Origin: Chrysemys picta bellii | Lineage: Eukaryota > Chordata > Testudines > Emydidae | Direction of reading: 5' to 3' | Length of the DNA stretch: 64,000 nt | NCBI RefSeq assembly: GCF_011386835.1 | Contig: NC_088795.1 | Span: 105,956,434 to 106,020,433, forward strand | Part shown: in pieces, positions 11,372-23,900 of the stretch | How positions within the stretch are numbered: the stretch's first letter is position 1 | How the letters are laid out: the number at the start of each line of letters is the position of its first letter | Translations under genes and position numbers: made by a program | Notes under the pieces: model-generated | The model's input: the letters and a program-made list of their open reading frames with translations, nothing else | Told to the model about the DNA's origin: nothing | Database searches by the model: none

Positions 11372-13063
11372 ATTGATACTTTCATCAAAAAAGATATCAG
11401 GTTCGTTTGATAGGATCTATTTTCCATAATCTTGATTGGCATTAATTATATTGCCCTCCTTTAACTCTTTAGTAATCAAACTCCATATCAGCCACTCTAT
11501 TATCTTGCCCAGGATCAATACCAGACTTACAGGCCTATAATTACATGGAGCATCCTGTTTACACTTTTAAAATATTGCCACAACATTAGCTTTCTTCTAG
11601 TCTTCTGAAACTTTCCCAGGGTTCCAGTAAGCTCCTCAGCTAGATCTTTTAAAACTTTTGGAGTTTTCTGGACCTAATGATTTAAAAATGTAAATTTAGT
11701 AGCTGCTGTTTAACATCCTCCTGAGATACTAGTGGAATACAGAGAGTGTTATTATGCGATCTGACTACATCAGCTTTTTTTTCCTAAATATAGAACAGAA
11801 ATGTTTATTGAACACTCATCTCTTTACTGCATTATTATCGATAATTCTACTATTTCCATATAGTAATAGAGCAATACCATGGTTAAGATTGTTTTTGTTT
11901 TTTAATATAGATTTTTTTTTCTTTTGTTATAGATTTTTTTCCTTTTGTCCTTTATGTCCCTTATTAATTTTCTACAATTCTTAGTTTCTGATTTATATAA
12001 TCTGCTATCAACTTCCTCTTCTTCCGTTTATTACAGATTATTTTTATAGCTATTTTCATTTCTCCTCTAAACCAGGTCTTTAAAAACAACAAACCAATAT
12101 GGCCTTCTTTCATTATGCGATTGTGGCTTTTGGGACATCTAGTAAAGTATTCTTAAACAAGTCCCAATTATTCAAATTTTTGTAATTAAATTCTTCCTTC
12201 CAGCTGATTTGGCTCAATTGTTTTTAGCATTGTAAATCTGGCCCTTTTAAAGCACAAACTATATATATAACCATAGAAATATATTAAAACACAAAGTGTA
12301 TATGTATGTTTTTTTATATATATATAATGATCACTGATACCTAAGATAGCATTATTTTAGTTCTGTGAGAGTATCTCTTTATCTTTTAAGACAAGGTCTA
12401 ATATAAAATTCCCCCATGTTAGTTACAACACTTTTTGAGTTAGGAAATTGTCATCTTATAATTTGAAGGATGTTTTAGTACTAGCAGCATGAGACATCCA
12501 GCATATGTCATTCAAATTGAAGTCCCTCATGATCATGCAGCTCCCCCGCCCCACACACATATTATCAATAAGTGCACAAGGATCTGGTCATCCTGTTCTC
12601 TAGTGTGATTTTGTGGTCTGTAGCAGACACCAACTAATATCCCACCTTGTGCTTTGTTTTTTTAGGATGTTGATCCATAAAAATTAATGATAATTTTCTT
12701 CCAGGTTATCAATGACTTGGAAACAGGTAATGCTATTTTTGACAGAGTATCACTTCTCCTCCTCCTCCTCCTCTTTTACCCACTCAATCCTTCCTAAATA
12801 GGTTATAGCCACTGATATAATGTTCCAATCAAGGGAATCATCCCACCAGATTTCACTAATACCAACTAAACCAAATTAATGCTCATAAATGAGCAAGTCC
12901 CACTCCTCCTGTTTGTTATGCAGGCTCTTATGGTTGCAGTGTAGATAATTAAAGCATTTCTTTTCTTCATGTCATTTGGTTCCTTGATTAATTTTGTTCT
13001 CAACATCTTGATTGTGTGCTAAGTGTTCATATCTTTCCTCTTTTTACCCTCCCTTTTTGTTGT

Positions 13064-13610
13064 TTATTTTAACTCCCTCCTAATTATTCTAGCCAGTTTA
13101 TCCCCAAGAAGACTGGTGTCCCTTCTTCTGAGGTGGAGGCCATCCAAACTATATTTTCCCCTCTCCTCACAGAAGGTGGCCCAATGTTCCACAGAACCAA
13201 AACCCTCCAACCTATACCTATTACCTAACCAGCAGTTCACTTCCAGAACCTTCTGACTTTTGTCTTCATTTGCTTGTGGGACATGAAAGAGCTCAGATAA
13301 GATTGCTCGTACATTCTTCTTTTTCTGCATGCTTCTGAGTTCTCTGACATCATCTACTGTCTTTTAGATATCTTGCAATGCAATGTGATTAGTGCCAGTA
13401 TGATCCATAATCAATGGATCCTTTCGCATCTACTTCAAAAGCTTATCCAATCTTAGAGCCACAACTTGTGTCTTGGCTCTGGGAAGGTAGCTCACCATCC
13501 TGTTGACTTCCTGTCCCTTGCAGAATATTCTTTCAATTTTTTCTGAATATTGAATCCCCAACAAGGATCATTTGTCTTTCTTGGACTGTTGGAGAACTTT
13601 TTGGGCTGAG
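13064..13610 (-). pseudogene. L3/CR1 ORF1 with esterase-like domain remnant
   Basis: On the minus strand the blocks of the CR1 ORF1 esterase (SGNH-like) domain appear in order. An HTGTNHIAL block, equivalent to the HxGTND block, lies near 13.4 kb. VLEVNCWLGNRYRLEGFG and the C-terminal YSLDGLHLRR block follow at 13064-13330. The last carries the Asp and His expected at the end of this domain. ORF1 of CR1 elements is thought to act as an RNA-binding or membrane-associated accessory protein. Frame breaks near 13.37 and 13.42 kb mean no full-length product. Confidence 0.78.
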
Positions 13611-13870
13611 CGGCCATCCACAAGTGTATTCTGTAAATTTCTCAGTATCCTTGGACCAGCTGGATCTTGAGAGTTTCTACAATTCTAGCTATGTGACATT
13701 CATCTCAGTCCTCTTCTCTCTAGCAGCCACAAACTGCTTAGCCTTATCTACCTCCAGCCATGTAGAATGCTGCAACAACCTTTTGCCTCTGCTGGTTACG
13801 CGTTGCCAGGCCTCCTCTCTGACTTCCCCTCACTCTGACTCCTGGGACCATTCCTAGAATAAGGTGCTTC

Positions 13871-14592
13871 TCATCATGAGTAAAGGGATCAGAATACGGT
13901 ACCTAATTAGTAAAAGAAACCCTACTTTTTTCTGAAAGACTTTCTGGATTCTGGACAAAGAAGTATTCACAGACTGAATTTAAGGGTGGGGTCCTTGCAT
14001 AATACAAAAGGCGGCCAGGATTTTTCTAAATCCTGCCCTGAAATAATGTTTAGTCTGTTTCTGCTGTTCCACAGTAAACCTTATTCAAACTTTTTCTAAA
14101 GATTTTCCCTTGAGACTGCAGTGAATGTATTCAAATAATGCTATTATTTAAATTATTTAAATTAAATGTAATTAATAAAACCAACTAACATGATGCTGAA
14201 ATCATTAGTAAAATTAAAACAACCTAATTTCTTTCTTAAAAGTGCAGTAAAATGGAAATAAAATAATTAAAGTCTACTATAATTATACATTGTTTTAAAT
14301 AATATAAATGTTGCCATGGTGACTTTGTGATTAAATCACACTAACCTACACAAACCTACATGGCTAAGTCTTCAGTCTTTTTAGTTCTTATTCAAGCTCA
14401 GTGACTTTAATGGTTTTCTTTTTATCAAGATAGTAGAGGTGTACTACTTAGCTTATTATTAATTAATTATTACTATTTAATCATGATAATATAATTTTAT
14501 TTATTTTACTAAGCTAAAATAAAAGTGTAATATCCTTATTGCTTAAGATTTGTCAGTTAGTATAATTGCTTCTATTTGACAATCAGACTTAG
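13871..14592. other. AT-rich non-coding spacer
   Basis: Very AT-rich between about 14.1 and 14.55 kb. No gene or repeat boundary was recognised. Confidence 0.5.
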
Positions 14593-14604
14593 CAGCTCAT
14601 ATTA

Positions 14605-14876
14605 AAAAGCATCAGAGGGTCCTGTGGCACCTTTGAGACTAACAGAAGTATTGGGAGCATAAGCTTTCGTGGGTAAGAACCTCACTTCTTCAGATGCAAC
14701 CTCACTTCTTCATAAGCTTTCGTGGGTAAGAACCTCACTTCTTCCCTTGCATCTGAAGAAGTGAGGTTCTTACCCACAAAAGCTTATGCTCCCAATACTT
14801 CTGTTAGTCTCAAAGGTGCCACAGGACCCTCTGTTGCTTTTTACAGATTCAGATTAACACGGCTACCCCTCTGATA
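14605..14876 (+). mobile_element. Hairpin retroelement, copy 2, with a rearranged loop
   Basis: A 272-bp unit bracketed by a perfect 12-bp duplication, cagctcatatta (14593-14604 and 14877-14888). Outer arms (aaaagcatcagagggtcctg / caggaccctctgttgctttt) are inverted. The tail 'cagattaacacggctacccc' is unidirectional. The left side has two antisense copies of 'aagctttcgtgggtaagaac' (14661 and 14714) instead of one, an internal duplication. Read on the minus strand, the first arm has CTGAAGA (complement 14687-14693), a stem-loop and GAAA (complement 14665-14668), a complete hammerhead-like core. The sense arm has CTGAAGA at 14753-14759 but AAAA at 14778-14781. Confidence 0.85.
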
Positions 14877-14888
14877 CAGCTCATATTA

Positions 14889-17537
14889 GTTAGCAGAAGA
14901 CAGTTAAACCTTTCTGTATTTTCTCAATTAACAGCTTTCCTTGTTGTTTAATGTTTATCAGTTGAACTGATTTTTAAGCCAAGTATGAAGATCTTAAGAT
15001 GTATATTAAGTAGCCACTTTATCAGAACAAAAAAAATCAAAATATAAAATTTTTAAATTTGATGTTTAAAAACAAGTATCTTTAAGTCAACTTTTGGAAA
15101 TGATATTTTGTGTGCACGTCCTGTTGACTTCAGTGGGAACACCAGCACAGATTTAAAACCAAAATATGGAACTTAATATATATAACAATAAAATTACAAC
15201 AAGCTTAGAAAGTTCTAGTGTCAATTTTCAAAATAAATTCAAGCTACATTTTTCACTAATTAGCTCCAAATATTAGGTTTTATGAACTTCAATATGTGGA
15301 AGCCAATTGCAGAAAGTTGAGGGGGGGAAATCTTACCCCACTAACCAAAATTAAATTTGCTATCATAACAACGCAGCACTGCCTAGGAAAGTCTCAACTG
15401 AGATGTAAAAGTGTAAAAAATAAAATTGCTCCTTTGAGAATGATATGTATATTGTGGCATGTTACAGCATGACGTTATCATAGGATCATTGTTGCTGTCA
15501 AACATGGTGTTTGACTTATTCATTATATATAAAATATTAAAGTAGGAAGTCAGGTACCATGCTAAAATGGCAACAATGTATAACATCTGGAGATGTTTGC
15601 ACATTCTTGTTTTGTTTTGGGTGATTTGCTTTCGGTGAAATGGGCCAATTTTTGAGTCCATAATAATGCAACAAAACCACAAACAAACAGTTATGATTAT
15701 ATTTCATACACTTTAAGGTCGTGTAAAAAGAGCTGTGGAAGCTTATTTTTAAAGTCGTGAAGCCCCCTTAGCATGCTCATCATCTCTATTCATTTGAAAA
15801 GAAATTGTCTGCTTCCATGATGGGCCTTTTGAGGTGGTATGAGTAACACTTCCTACAATAGGCTGCAAACCACTAATGATCACCTGTTTTTATGATCTAG
15901 TCCTCACAAGATGCTGCACATGAAAAAGAGTTCCCTTAGTAGCAGTGCTCACAGCAAGTATATCAAGATCACAACTGCAGCATGAGGAGAATGAAGTTAC
16001 ATCTAGAAATGTGATAAACCTTACGTATAAATCACTTTTATTCCACATGCAGAATCCTTAAAATTTGGAACATGTACTTAAATTGTAACTTTTCACAGAA
16101 AGTGGCCAAAAGTTTCTCAGCATGTTGTGAGAGAACTTGGATTTGATATAATCCTCAGCCATCTTGTGCATTTAACCTCTCCCCTCTAAACTGGAAGCAA
16201 GAACACCACAGAGTCAGGAGAAAAATCTGGCCTTGTTTAGGTAGACAAAAACAGCTGCAAGCTCAGTTTTACTGACTAAAATAAATAAAGTGAAAGGGCA
16301 AATTCATAGGAAAGTGTGGAGGGGGGGGGGGGGGTGAAAACCGACCTTGATTCTGGTTGTCTGTTTTTGTAAGATTTTTTTTGCTGAAGCTGTTTTGCTA
16401 ATAAAAAAAATAATGAATTGTTATTGCCTGTTGCTAGGGAAATTGTTAGCCTGCTAGGAACTATTATGAGTCATGTGCTCTGTTTCAAGAAAATCTATGA
16501 AGAGTTTAGTTAGAAAGTGTGCTTTGGAGCAGTCTGAGGAAGCTTTTCTTTGGGCAAGGAGCTGCCGCCTAAACTCCCCAGCATCTGGATGGAAGGAGGG
16601 CTGCTGGAAGCCTGGTTGGTGATTACTTGAAACAATCTCAGACTTTGGGTAAGTACTAATGTTTGGAATGCTCTGAACCTACTGTGGCAACATATATGTG
16701 TGTGTGTTCTTAAGACCCAATAAAAAAAGTAGTTTTAGGTAGAAGCACTCTTGTTTGTACCAATCATTTATCAGATGAAGGAACTGTGTCTCTATTAATT
16801 TATTCCTGACACAGCCTAAAAAAACAAAACCAAAACCAAAAACAGTTATTATTGCTTTAAGTTCCAAAAACCCTAAATAACAAGCATATTAAGCACCTGA
16901 ATCAACAACCATTGAAGTCAATGGCTTTTCTACTGAGGATGATAACAAAGTTGCCAATTAATGAGCATATGGCAATGTTTTTGTAATGTGCTACTGGGCA
17001 GGGGACTGAGATTACTACACTCATTCCATATACGCTAGCAAACAGTCATCCGCATTGTAATCACTGGGCTTTCATCTTGTGAGCTAGAGAAGAAAGGCCA
17101 TGCTGTACATTTCATTAAGAGTGGCAGCTGGGTTTTGATGGGTATGAGTGACCACGTCTTTGAAAAAACAATCAAAGTGATCTTGCACAGTTTACATATC
17201 AGACAATTGTGCACAAGACCAATTTACAACATGAGGCAGAGATCAGAACTTTGGAGGCCTGGGTAGGGCATATGCCCCTTACAGAAGCTGTTTATTTTTA
17301 AGGAAGATTTATATAATGTAGTTTACAGATGAAAGAGCAAAGAACCTTTTTTTTTTGCCTTTAATGATAAGTACTGGATTCTGAAATTAAGCACAGCAGG
17401 TAGGGACAGCCTGCATGAATTTCAAAAGATGTTGTACAGTCATGTCTTTTTTATTAATCCCTGGCAGTAACTGTCTTTTCATCTATCTGTGAGAGCTAAC
17501 ATCCAAGATTATTAATGTTTTTTTCTGTTTTATAGGT
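14889..17537. other. Non-coding stretch with a poly-G run
   Basis: No gene is recognised. There is a 14-G run at 16321-16334. An exon-like segment at about 16510-16650 ends in gggtaagt; it is discussed among the findings and not called as a gene. Confidence 0.5.
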
Positions 17538-17540
17538 TAG

Positions 17541-17835
17541 GAATGTGTCTACACTGCAAGAAAAAACCCTGCAGCAGCGACTCCCAGAGCTTGGGTCAAC
17601 TGACTTGGGCTCACAGGGCTCATGCTGTAGGGCTAAAAATAATAATGTATATGTTCCTGCTTGGGCTAGAGCCTGGACTCTGAGACCCACCCACACTTGT
17701 CAGGATTGAGCCTGGGCTCTAGCCTGAGCAGGAACATCTACACTGCTATTTTTAGCTATATAGCATTAGTCCTGCAAGCCTGAATCAGTTGACCCTGACT
17801 CACTGCCACATTTTATTCCAGTGTAGAGGTACCCA
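17541..17835. mobile_element. Harbinger-like MITE
   Basis: Ends carry 'gtctacactg' on the left and its near complement 'cagtgtagagg' on the right, flanked by a 3-bp duplication, tag (17538-17540 and 17836-17838). The interior is partly palindromic: gcttgggctagagcctgg against ctgggctctagcctgagc. It resembles the MITE at 29467-29745 and shares TIR bases with the full Harbinger at 32394. No coding capacity. Confidence 0.65.
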
Positions 17836-18454
17836 TAGTATCTTATCTCTTGAGCTGCCCTCAGCACCATAAAGCACCATACAAGTTCCCTAATCTTAAA
17901 ATGATAACCCTGCACAGGGCTCTATCCTTAAAGGATCCCCTCTCCATCATGATTTTCCTAATATGTATTTCCAATGTACAACCTCTTAGATATCTGGATA
18001 GAAATTATATTAGGATTAAAACTGATTAGAGAGAGGCAAAAATTAGGTTTTGTTTTGGCAAATACAAATCCCAAATTTGGGGTAATTCAGATCTTGGGCC
18101 TATTTTTATCCTATCCCCATCTTGGGGAAGTTGTTTTGAGCAAATGATTCCAGTCGTGGCTTATCTCTGACAAATTAAGTGAAGCAAATCAAAACTCTAT
18201 CATCCAAATTATGAGGACAACAATGATTAATTCTTGTTATGACTTACTTAGATACATCAGGTTCAGTCCTCATCTTACTGAAGTTGGTGGCAAAACTCAT
18301 GCTTGTTTATGCAACACCGACTGGTGATTACCTACTCACATGAGTAGTTTCATAGATGTCAATGGTACTACTCATGCTAATGCTCACTGGCATGAATAAG
18401 GGTCATACAACATAGTCTCTTTTGAGTTCTAGATGAATAGAAGCTCTTAGAAGC

Positions 18455-18898
18455 TACAGGGCTGGAACCTGGGGATTTCTGGGCCATTGATGCCTCCACA
18501 TTGCCATGAAAGGCTTAGGCTGGTCTCCCATGAAATGACCCGGTGAGGCTAGACTCAACAGGAATTACCAACCAGCAGGACCTTAGTGATGGCTCCTCAC
18601 CCCTGATTGGCCGATACCAGTACTTAAACCAGGAAGCCATGAAGGAGAGCTGTCCGAGCAACAACACAGACCCTGCTTGTGATAGACCTTAGACTTCGGT
18701 TTCTGACCATGGTTTGACCTTGATTTTGCTGTTTAATTGCTATCTTTAACCTGGTGCCTGCCTCCTGCCTCCTGACACTTGACTTTCAGTTCACCCTCTG
18801 GCCTGTCTCAGACTCTGACTGCCAGGTACCTGACTCAGCCTGACTTCCTACTCCTGTTCTGACCACTAGTTCTGACTGCCCTCATCCCAGTCATGACA
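18455..18898 (+). mobile_element. Probable solo LTR (tentative boundaries)
   Basis: Contains a promoter-like 'gattggccgatacc ... acttaaaccagg' segment. This is followed by a C/T-rich run of repeated ctgac/ctgcct motifs and an end at '...tcatgaca', as in turtle gypsy-type LTRs I recognise by composition. The left end (tacagggctgg) lacks a clean TG, and no exact 5-bp duplication was found. An unrelated repeat remains possible. Confidence 0.35.
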
Positions 18899-20386
18899 AG
18901 AGCAAGCCCTTTGCATTTACTGTACACAGTTGTACAGAATTACATATATACATTAGTAGACAATTTAAGACATGAAAAATGTATGCAAATTATTCATAGC
19001 AATTTTATATGTAACTAAGTACATTTTTAAGAAAAGATGCTAGAATAAAAACAAAGTAGAACAATGATCAAACATAATCATTCTCACTTTCTTTCCATCA
19101 CATATTTCCACAACTCACACCATGAGAGTTTTCACAATAGAGTGTACTCTTCTAGTAACCAAAAAAGGAAATGAAATTATTTTTAAAAGGAGCAACACTT
19201 CAATAAAGCTATACATAACCAGTTGCACTTTGTAGAAGATAAATGTTATTAATATATAAAAATATCGTTCCTTCTAATTAAGACACTATCCTTAGGAGTC
19301 AATTAACCACATTATTGATTGGTTAATATAGTAGGGCTATGGAATATCTGAGTTTCCTATTGTACAGTAGATTGTACTGAGATACAGAAGTGATATAAGA
19401 CTATGAATTCAAACATACTAGACCTCCTATGTGAGAAAATAAATAAATCTTAAGGTTAAAGTTCAATTTACAATTTAAACACATCTGAAGGTAGCTTGGA
19501 ATGAAATGTTGACACCATTAGAAACAGCAATTTGAACAGATATATATTTTAGGTGTAATTGGAGCTACCAAAGTATACACAGGACAATGCACACTTCTAC
19601 ATGGTTTGTTGATTGAGAGCTTGTCTAGTGCTTTGTTCTTCCATTGTTTATTATTCAGTAAGAGTTTAGACAGGCACTGGAGTGTTGACACAAGAAAAAG
19701 GTACATACAATTATCACAGCTGAGAGGATTACAGTTCAATCTTTTAAGTACAGGTCCTGAGTGATCCTATCTTCAAAATAATAATAGTAATTGAAGAAAT
19801 TATCTAAGTCTTTAAAAATAAAATACATTCTTATATGCATCCTGAGTTTTTTAGTTTATAAAAAAGCTCAGAATTGAAAGTATCACACTTCAGATGTTCA
19901 CTTGAAAGGTTACAGTGAACAAATACTTATGTTTTATTCAGTTATACAGGCATGTTAATGATAAAGTATCTTGAAACGAATTATGGCAATTTAAAGTTGT
20001 ATCAAAGCCATTCAAGGGAGGGAGGAGGATACACGGTGTTTCCCTCATTCACACACTTTAGCCTCAGTGCAGGTCCCAGACACAGTAAAGCAAAGTCACT
20101 GCTTCAGGCTAGCATGGTATGCAACCCTAGCCTCCCTAAGAAGGAGTAGGGTGAGCATAAATCATTGTTCCATCCTCCCTCTGGACTGGCCTGGAACAAG
20201 GGGAGTGCACACTTAATCCAGTTAAAGGGTGCCCCTTCCGCTTATGATACCTACAGCCCTCACTGGAGGAATTCTGACTGAATAAGCAAACATTTCTCCT
20301 GTGACCTTCATTGCAGTGTCTTCTATGCACCCTACTCCAACTCAGGTTGATGTAATTAAGGCACAATCTAGACTTAACAAGTCAAA
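18899..20386. other. AT-rich non-coding stretch
   Basis: No gene or repeat boundary recognised. Confidence 0.5.
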
Positions 20387-20654
20387 CAGTGTTGCCAACC
20401 TCAAGCATTCAAAAATCACAAGTCAGGTTCCAAGGATAATACATGTTGGGTTCTTTTCATTTGCCTTTTGAGCTTTTAGGGTGCACTTGGGTCAAGTTTT
20501 CAAGTTTTCCTCTGCAACCATGAAGGCTAGAAGCTTTTTAAAAAAAAAAATGCTGAAATTTCCATATAAACACAGGATTCTAGAACCTGGGCCTCTAATT
20601 AAAACACCAAGTATTGTGAGACTTGCAATAAAATCATAAGAGTTGGTGACACTG
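20387..20654. mobile_element. hAT-like MITE
   Basis: Left end cagtgttgccaac and right end gttggtgacactg are inverted copies with two mismatches. The interior codes for nothing. No 8-bp duplication could be matched, so superfamily placement rests on the CAGTG ends alone. Confidence 0.5.
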
Positions 20655-22432
20655 TAATTGTTTGAGGGGGCAACTGATGGATGGTGCACCAAGACCAACA
20701 ACTATCCATTTATGGTCTGTGGAGAACAGACAAATCACATGGTGTTACCTTATCCTCATTTACAGAAGCTGCCTGGAAAATCATCAGGAAATGGAGGAGA
20801 GGAGCTAGCCATAGGTTCCTAAAGCTTTGAAACAGTGAGGTCTGTAGCTGTGGAGACAGAAGGTTGTATCTTTAAAGCAGTGACCAATGTGTGTGACTTT
20901 TTCCCCAGAAGCTTTGAGCAAGCCAAAGACCCATTGTGGACCTCACTCTGCTGAAGAAGTCCTCACTATCACTCAACTTGAAATATTTTATAATATATTT
21001 CAATTCAATATGTTTCCATTGTTTTTTAAATGGAGCCTGACAGTTTCTATATGATAAAGGAATTTGCTCCAGTGGAATGCAAGAAAAAAACTTCTCTATG
21101 CCACTCCAAATAATAACAGAATGTTGTCTTTTATCTCATGCATCACAATGCACACTATATTGTAACTGAGAGCCCCAACCTCACTACTTTTTTTTGGTAC
21201 TGTTTTAAACCAATATCTAATGGGATTATACAAACTAGATATACATTATTTAACATGAGATAAATAACCAATACCCTACCAATAATGAGCTGTTCTCCTG
21301 CCATCTATATACCAAATGCATAAAAATAACCTCACTCAATTGTATATATAGCACATATCTTGGAATATGTACAACACATCAAATCATATTTAAGCAAATA
21401 TCAAAATTTTCAATACTTACAAGTATTGGACACTGAGATCTTGGTATCTGCTGGGAAATTTAAAAGTAAATAGGAATGGTTCAACCAGGATCTTTCATCC
21501 ACTTCAGTTAACCAGTGACTTGAGCACAATCCTAAATGAAAAATAATGCCAATGCTTTTTCTTTTGCAAATTGACTGCCTGACTAAAATGGGGGTAGAGA
21601 TCCTTCCTTGATTGATTGTATAGAAATAACTCCCATTTTGATCTAGTTTAGCCAAAAAATGTTTACCTTTCAATTGTAATGGCTGGATTGTTCTTCAGAG
21701 CAGATTTATATCTATAGATTCACAAAGACATTAGAACTAGATTTCTAAACTGCACCACCCAAGTTTCCCTAGCATGTGTAATTATTTGTAGTAGCAGTTA
21801 TTTTTATAACAATATTATTTTCTAAGAGCTGCAGCTATTTAATTTCTCTGGTCTCTGAAGAAATATAAGTGATCCACAGCGCTATCAGCCAAAGATATTT
21901 CCGGTTTTGTCTTTCAGCTCTTGATTTCTGATTATCGTGCTGTACAGTGTTAACAGTTGAGTTAGACAAGCACCAAAAGGTAATGCTAACGTTTTTTGAT
22001 AGCTGGCCAACCAAATGTGTAGCCCAGACGAGCCCTCAGTTTGGATCAGAAACCCAATAAGACCTGATGATTATGTAAGTGATCATGTATATACTATAAA
22101 CTGTATGGCTGAAATGAGAATAGCAGAATAAAGGCCAGATCCACATATAAAAGCCTGAAGGCATGGCTACATCAGAAGATGCAACATATCTGCTAGACTG
22201 CCTATGGGTGAGCCAGTCTGGTCTGTGTTTGATTCCAGAATGACCTATTTTTATTTTATTTTAGTGCATTTGTTATACTGTTTTAGTATTATGCAATAAT
22301 TTTAGGGGCGGGTCTCCCACCAAGGGCCTGAATCTTTGACTGACTCATCCTAGAACATCATGAAAACAAACAAACAACATAAAACATTTTTTTACAGTCT
22401 GTGGCCTGTATTTCCCACTCACAGAAAGCCAA
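20655..22432. other. Non-coding stretch upstream of a CR1
   Basis: No gene recognised. 22310-22432 may already belong to the 5' part of the CR1, but I could not align it. Confidence 0.45.
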
Positions 22433-23323
22433 GGTGGGGGGACCATCCAGTGTGAAAGGTGCCTGCTAGTGGAATCTCTCGGGAAGTAGGTGGGAGAGCT
22501 ATAGGAGGAGGAATTCATTGACAGTATTCATATGGAGACATCCAAGGCTGAGGAAGATATCCAGCTAGAGAGGATCGCTGTCATACCACCGGGGGAGGAT
22601 GATAGGGTTCTGTCACAGGGAAGACACTGGTTGATGGTTACTTCTGGCAGCAGGCAGTGCTCCACCCCTACTCCCAACCCAGCGACCATTGTGATGAAAA
22701 ATCAATATGCTATCCTGGCAACAAGCAATGTGGAATCATCCCCAAAGGTGGAGGAGGAGATGCTATGTACCCCAGAGGATGGGAGGATCTCAGCCACCAC
22801 TCTCAGGAGGAAATGTAAAGTAGAGGTAGTTGGTATCTCTCTTCTGAGGGGGATGGAGGCACCCATCTGTCACTCTGACATGGCATCCCAGGAGGTATCC
22901 TGCCTACCAGGGGCCTATATCAAAGATGTTACAGAGGAATTGTTGAGGTTCATCTGGCCCTCTGACTACTACCTGATGCTACTAATCCATGTGGTCACTA
23001 ATGATACTGCAAGGTATGTCCCTCAGCAGATCAGAAGTGACTACAGGGCTCTGGGAGTCAGGGTGAAGGAGTTGGGAGCGCAGGTCATGTTCTCTTCGAT
23101 CCTTCCAGTCAAGGGTAGGGGCCCAAGCAGAGACAGATACATCCTGGAGTTGAGTGTCTGGCTATGAAGATAGTGTCACCAGGAGGGCTTCGGCTTCCTT
23201 GACCAATGGATGTTGTTCCAGGAAGAAGGACTGCTAAACAGAGATGGGGTCCACCTATCAAGGAAGCGGAAGATCATATTTGAATACAGACTGTTTAACC
23301 TAGTGAGGAGGTATTTAAACTAG
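22433..23323 (+). pseudogene. CR1 ORF1 (zinc knuckle plus esterase-like domain), frameshifted
   Basis: The frame opens upstream of the first ATG with CERCLLVE, the end of a CxxC knuckle, then two in-frame stops. From 22532 a continuous 211-codon stretch carries KNQYAIL, then the esterase blocks: VVGISLLRG (first block, where Asp and Ser would be expected in GDSxLRG), CLPGAYIKDVTE, LLIHVVTNDTAR (HxGTND block, with Gly replaced by Val) and FSSILPVKGRG. After 23167 the homology continues in another frame (EGFGFLDQW, LNRDGVHLSRK, FNLVRRYLN) to a TAG at 23321-23323. So there is one frameshift near 23165-23180. The catalytic Asp of GDS has decayed to Ile. ORF1 is an accessory protein of CR1 mobilisation. 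Confidence 0.85.
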
Positions 23324-23486
23324 GTTCGAAGGGGGAAGGTGACCAAATCCCCCAGGTAAGTCAAAATCATGGAGACCTGGAAGAAGGGTCAAAATTTGGG
23401 GGGAGCATGGGCTGTTATATCAGGGATAAAGGATAGACAAGACAGAACTGGGGGGTGGGAGGGAATCAAATCAGTATCTTAGATGT

Positions 23487-23900
23487 CTTTATACTAACAT
23501 GAGAAGTATGGGGAATAAGCAGGAAGAACTCGAAATGCTAGTAAATAAGCACAACTATGACATAATTGGCATCACAGAGACTTGGTGGAATAATATGCAT
23601 GACTGGAATATTGGTACACAAGGGTACAGCTTGCTCAGGAAAGACAGGCACGGAAAAAAGGAAAGATGTGTGGCCTTATATATTAACAATGTACACATCT
23701 GGACTGAGATTGAGATGTAAATAGGGGACAGACTTGTTGAAAGTCTCTGGGTAAGGATAAAAGAGGTAAAAAAAACAGGATGATGTTATGATAGCGGTCT
23801 ACTACAGACCACCTAACCAAGAAGAAGAGGTGAATGAGGCTTATTTTAAACAACTTACAAAATCATCCAAAGCACAGGATTTGGTGGTGATGGGGCACTT
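23487..23900 (+). pseudogene. CR1 ORF2 endonuclease N-terminal remnant
   Basis: Starts with YTNMRSMGNKQEELE and YDIIGITETWWNN, the first blocks of the APE-like endonuclease, including the ETWW box with its catalytic Glu. YSLLRKDRHGKK and VALYINN follow. A shifted continuation near 23.79 kb resembles the VYYRPP block. The remaining endonuclease and all RT are absent. A stop at 23718-23720 already breaks the frame. In the intact element this domain nicks the target DNA. Confidence 0.82.

Larger units (their letters stand above)
10533..13870 (-). mobile_element. Long L3/CR1-clade LINE, near full length but decayed
   Basis: A minus-strand element runs from a 3' region around 10540 through RT (11.1-11.4 kb) to an ORF1 esterase region (13.06-13.6 kb). 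It is therefore about 3.3 kb and spans most of both ORFs, which is unusual in a clade where 5' truncation is the rule. Sequence is strongly diverged, with many stops, so the insertion is old. I see no octamer tail at its 3' end, where the hairpin element at 10361-10532 abuts it. Confidence 0.85.
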
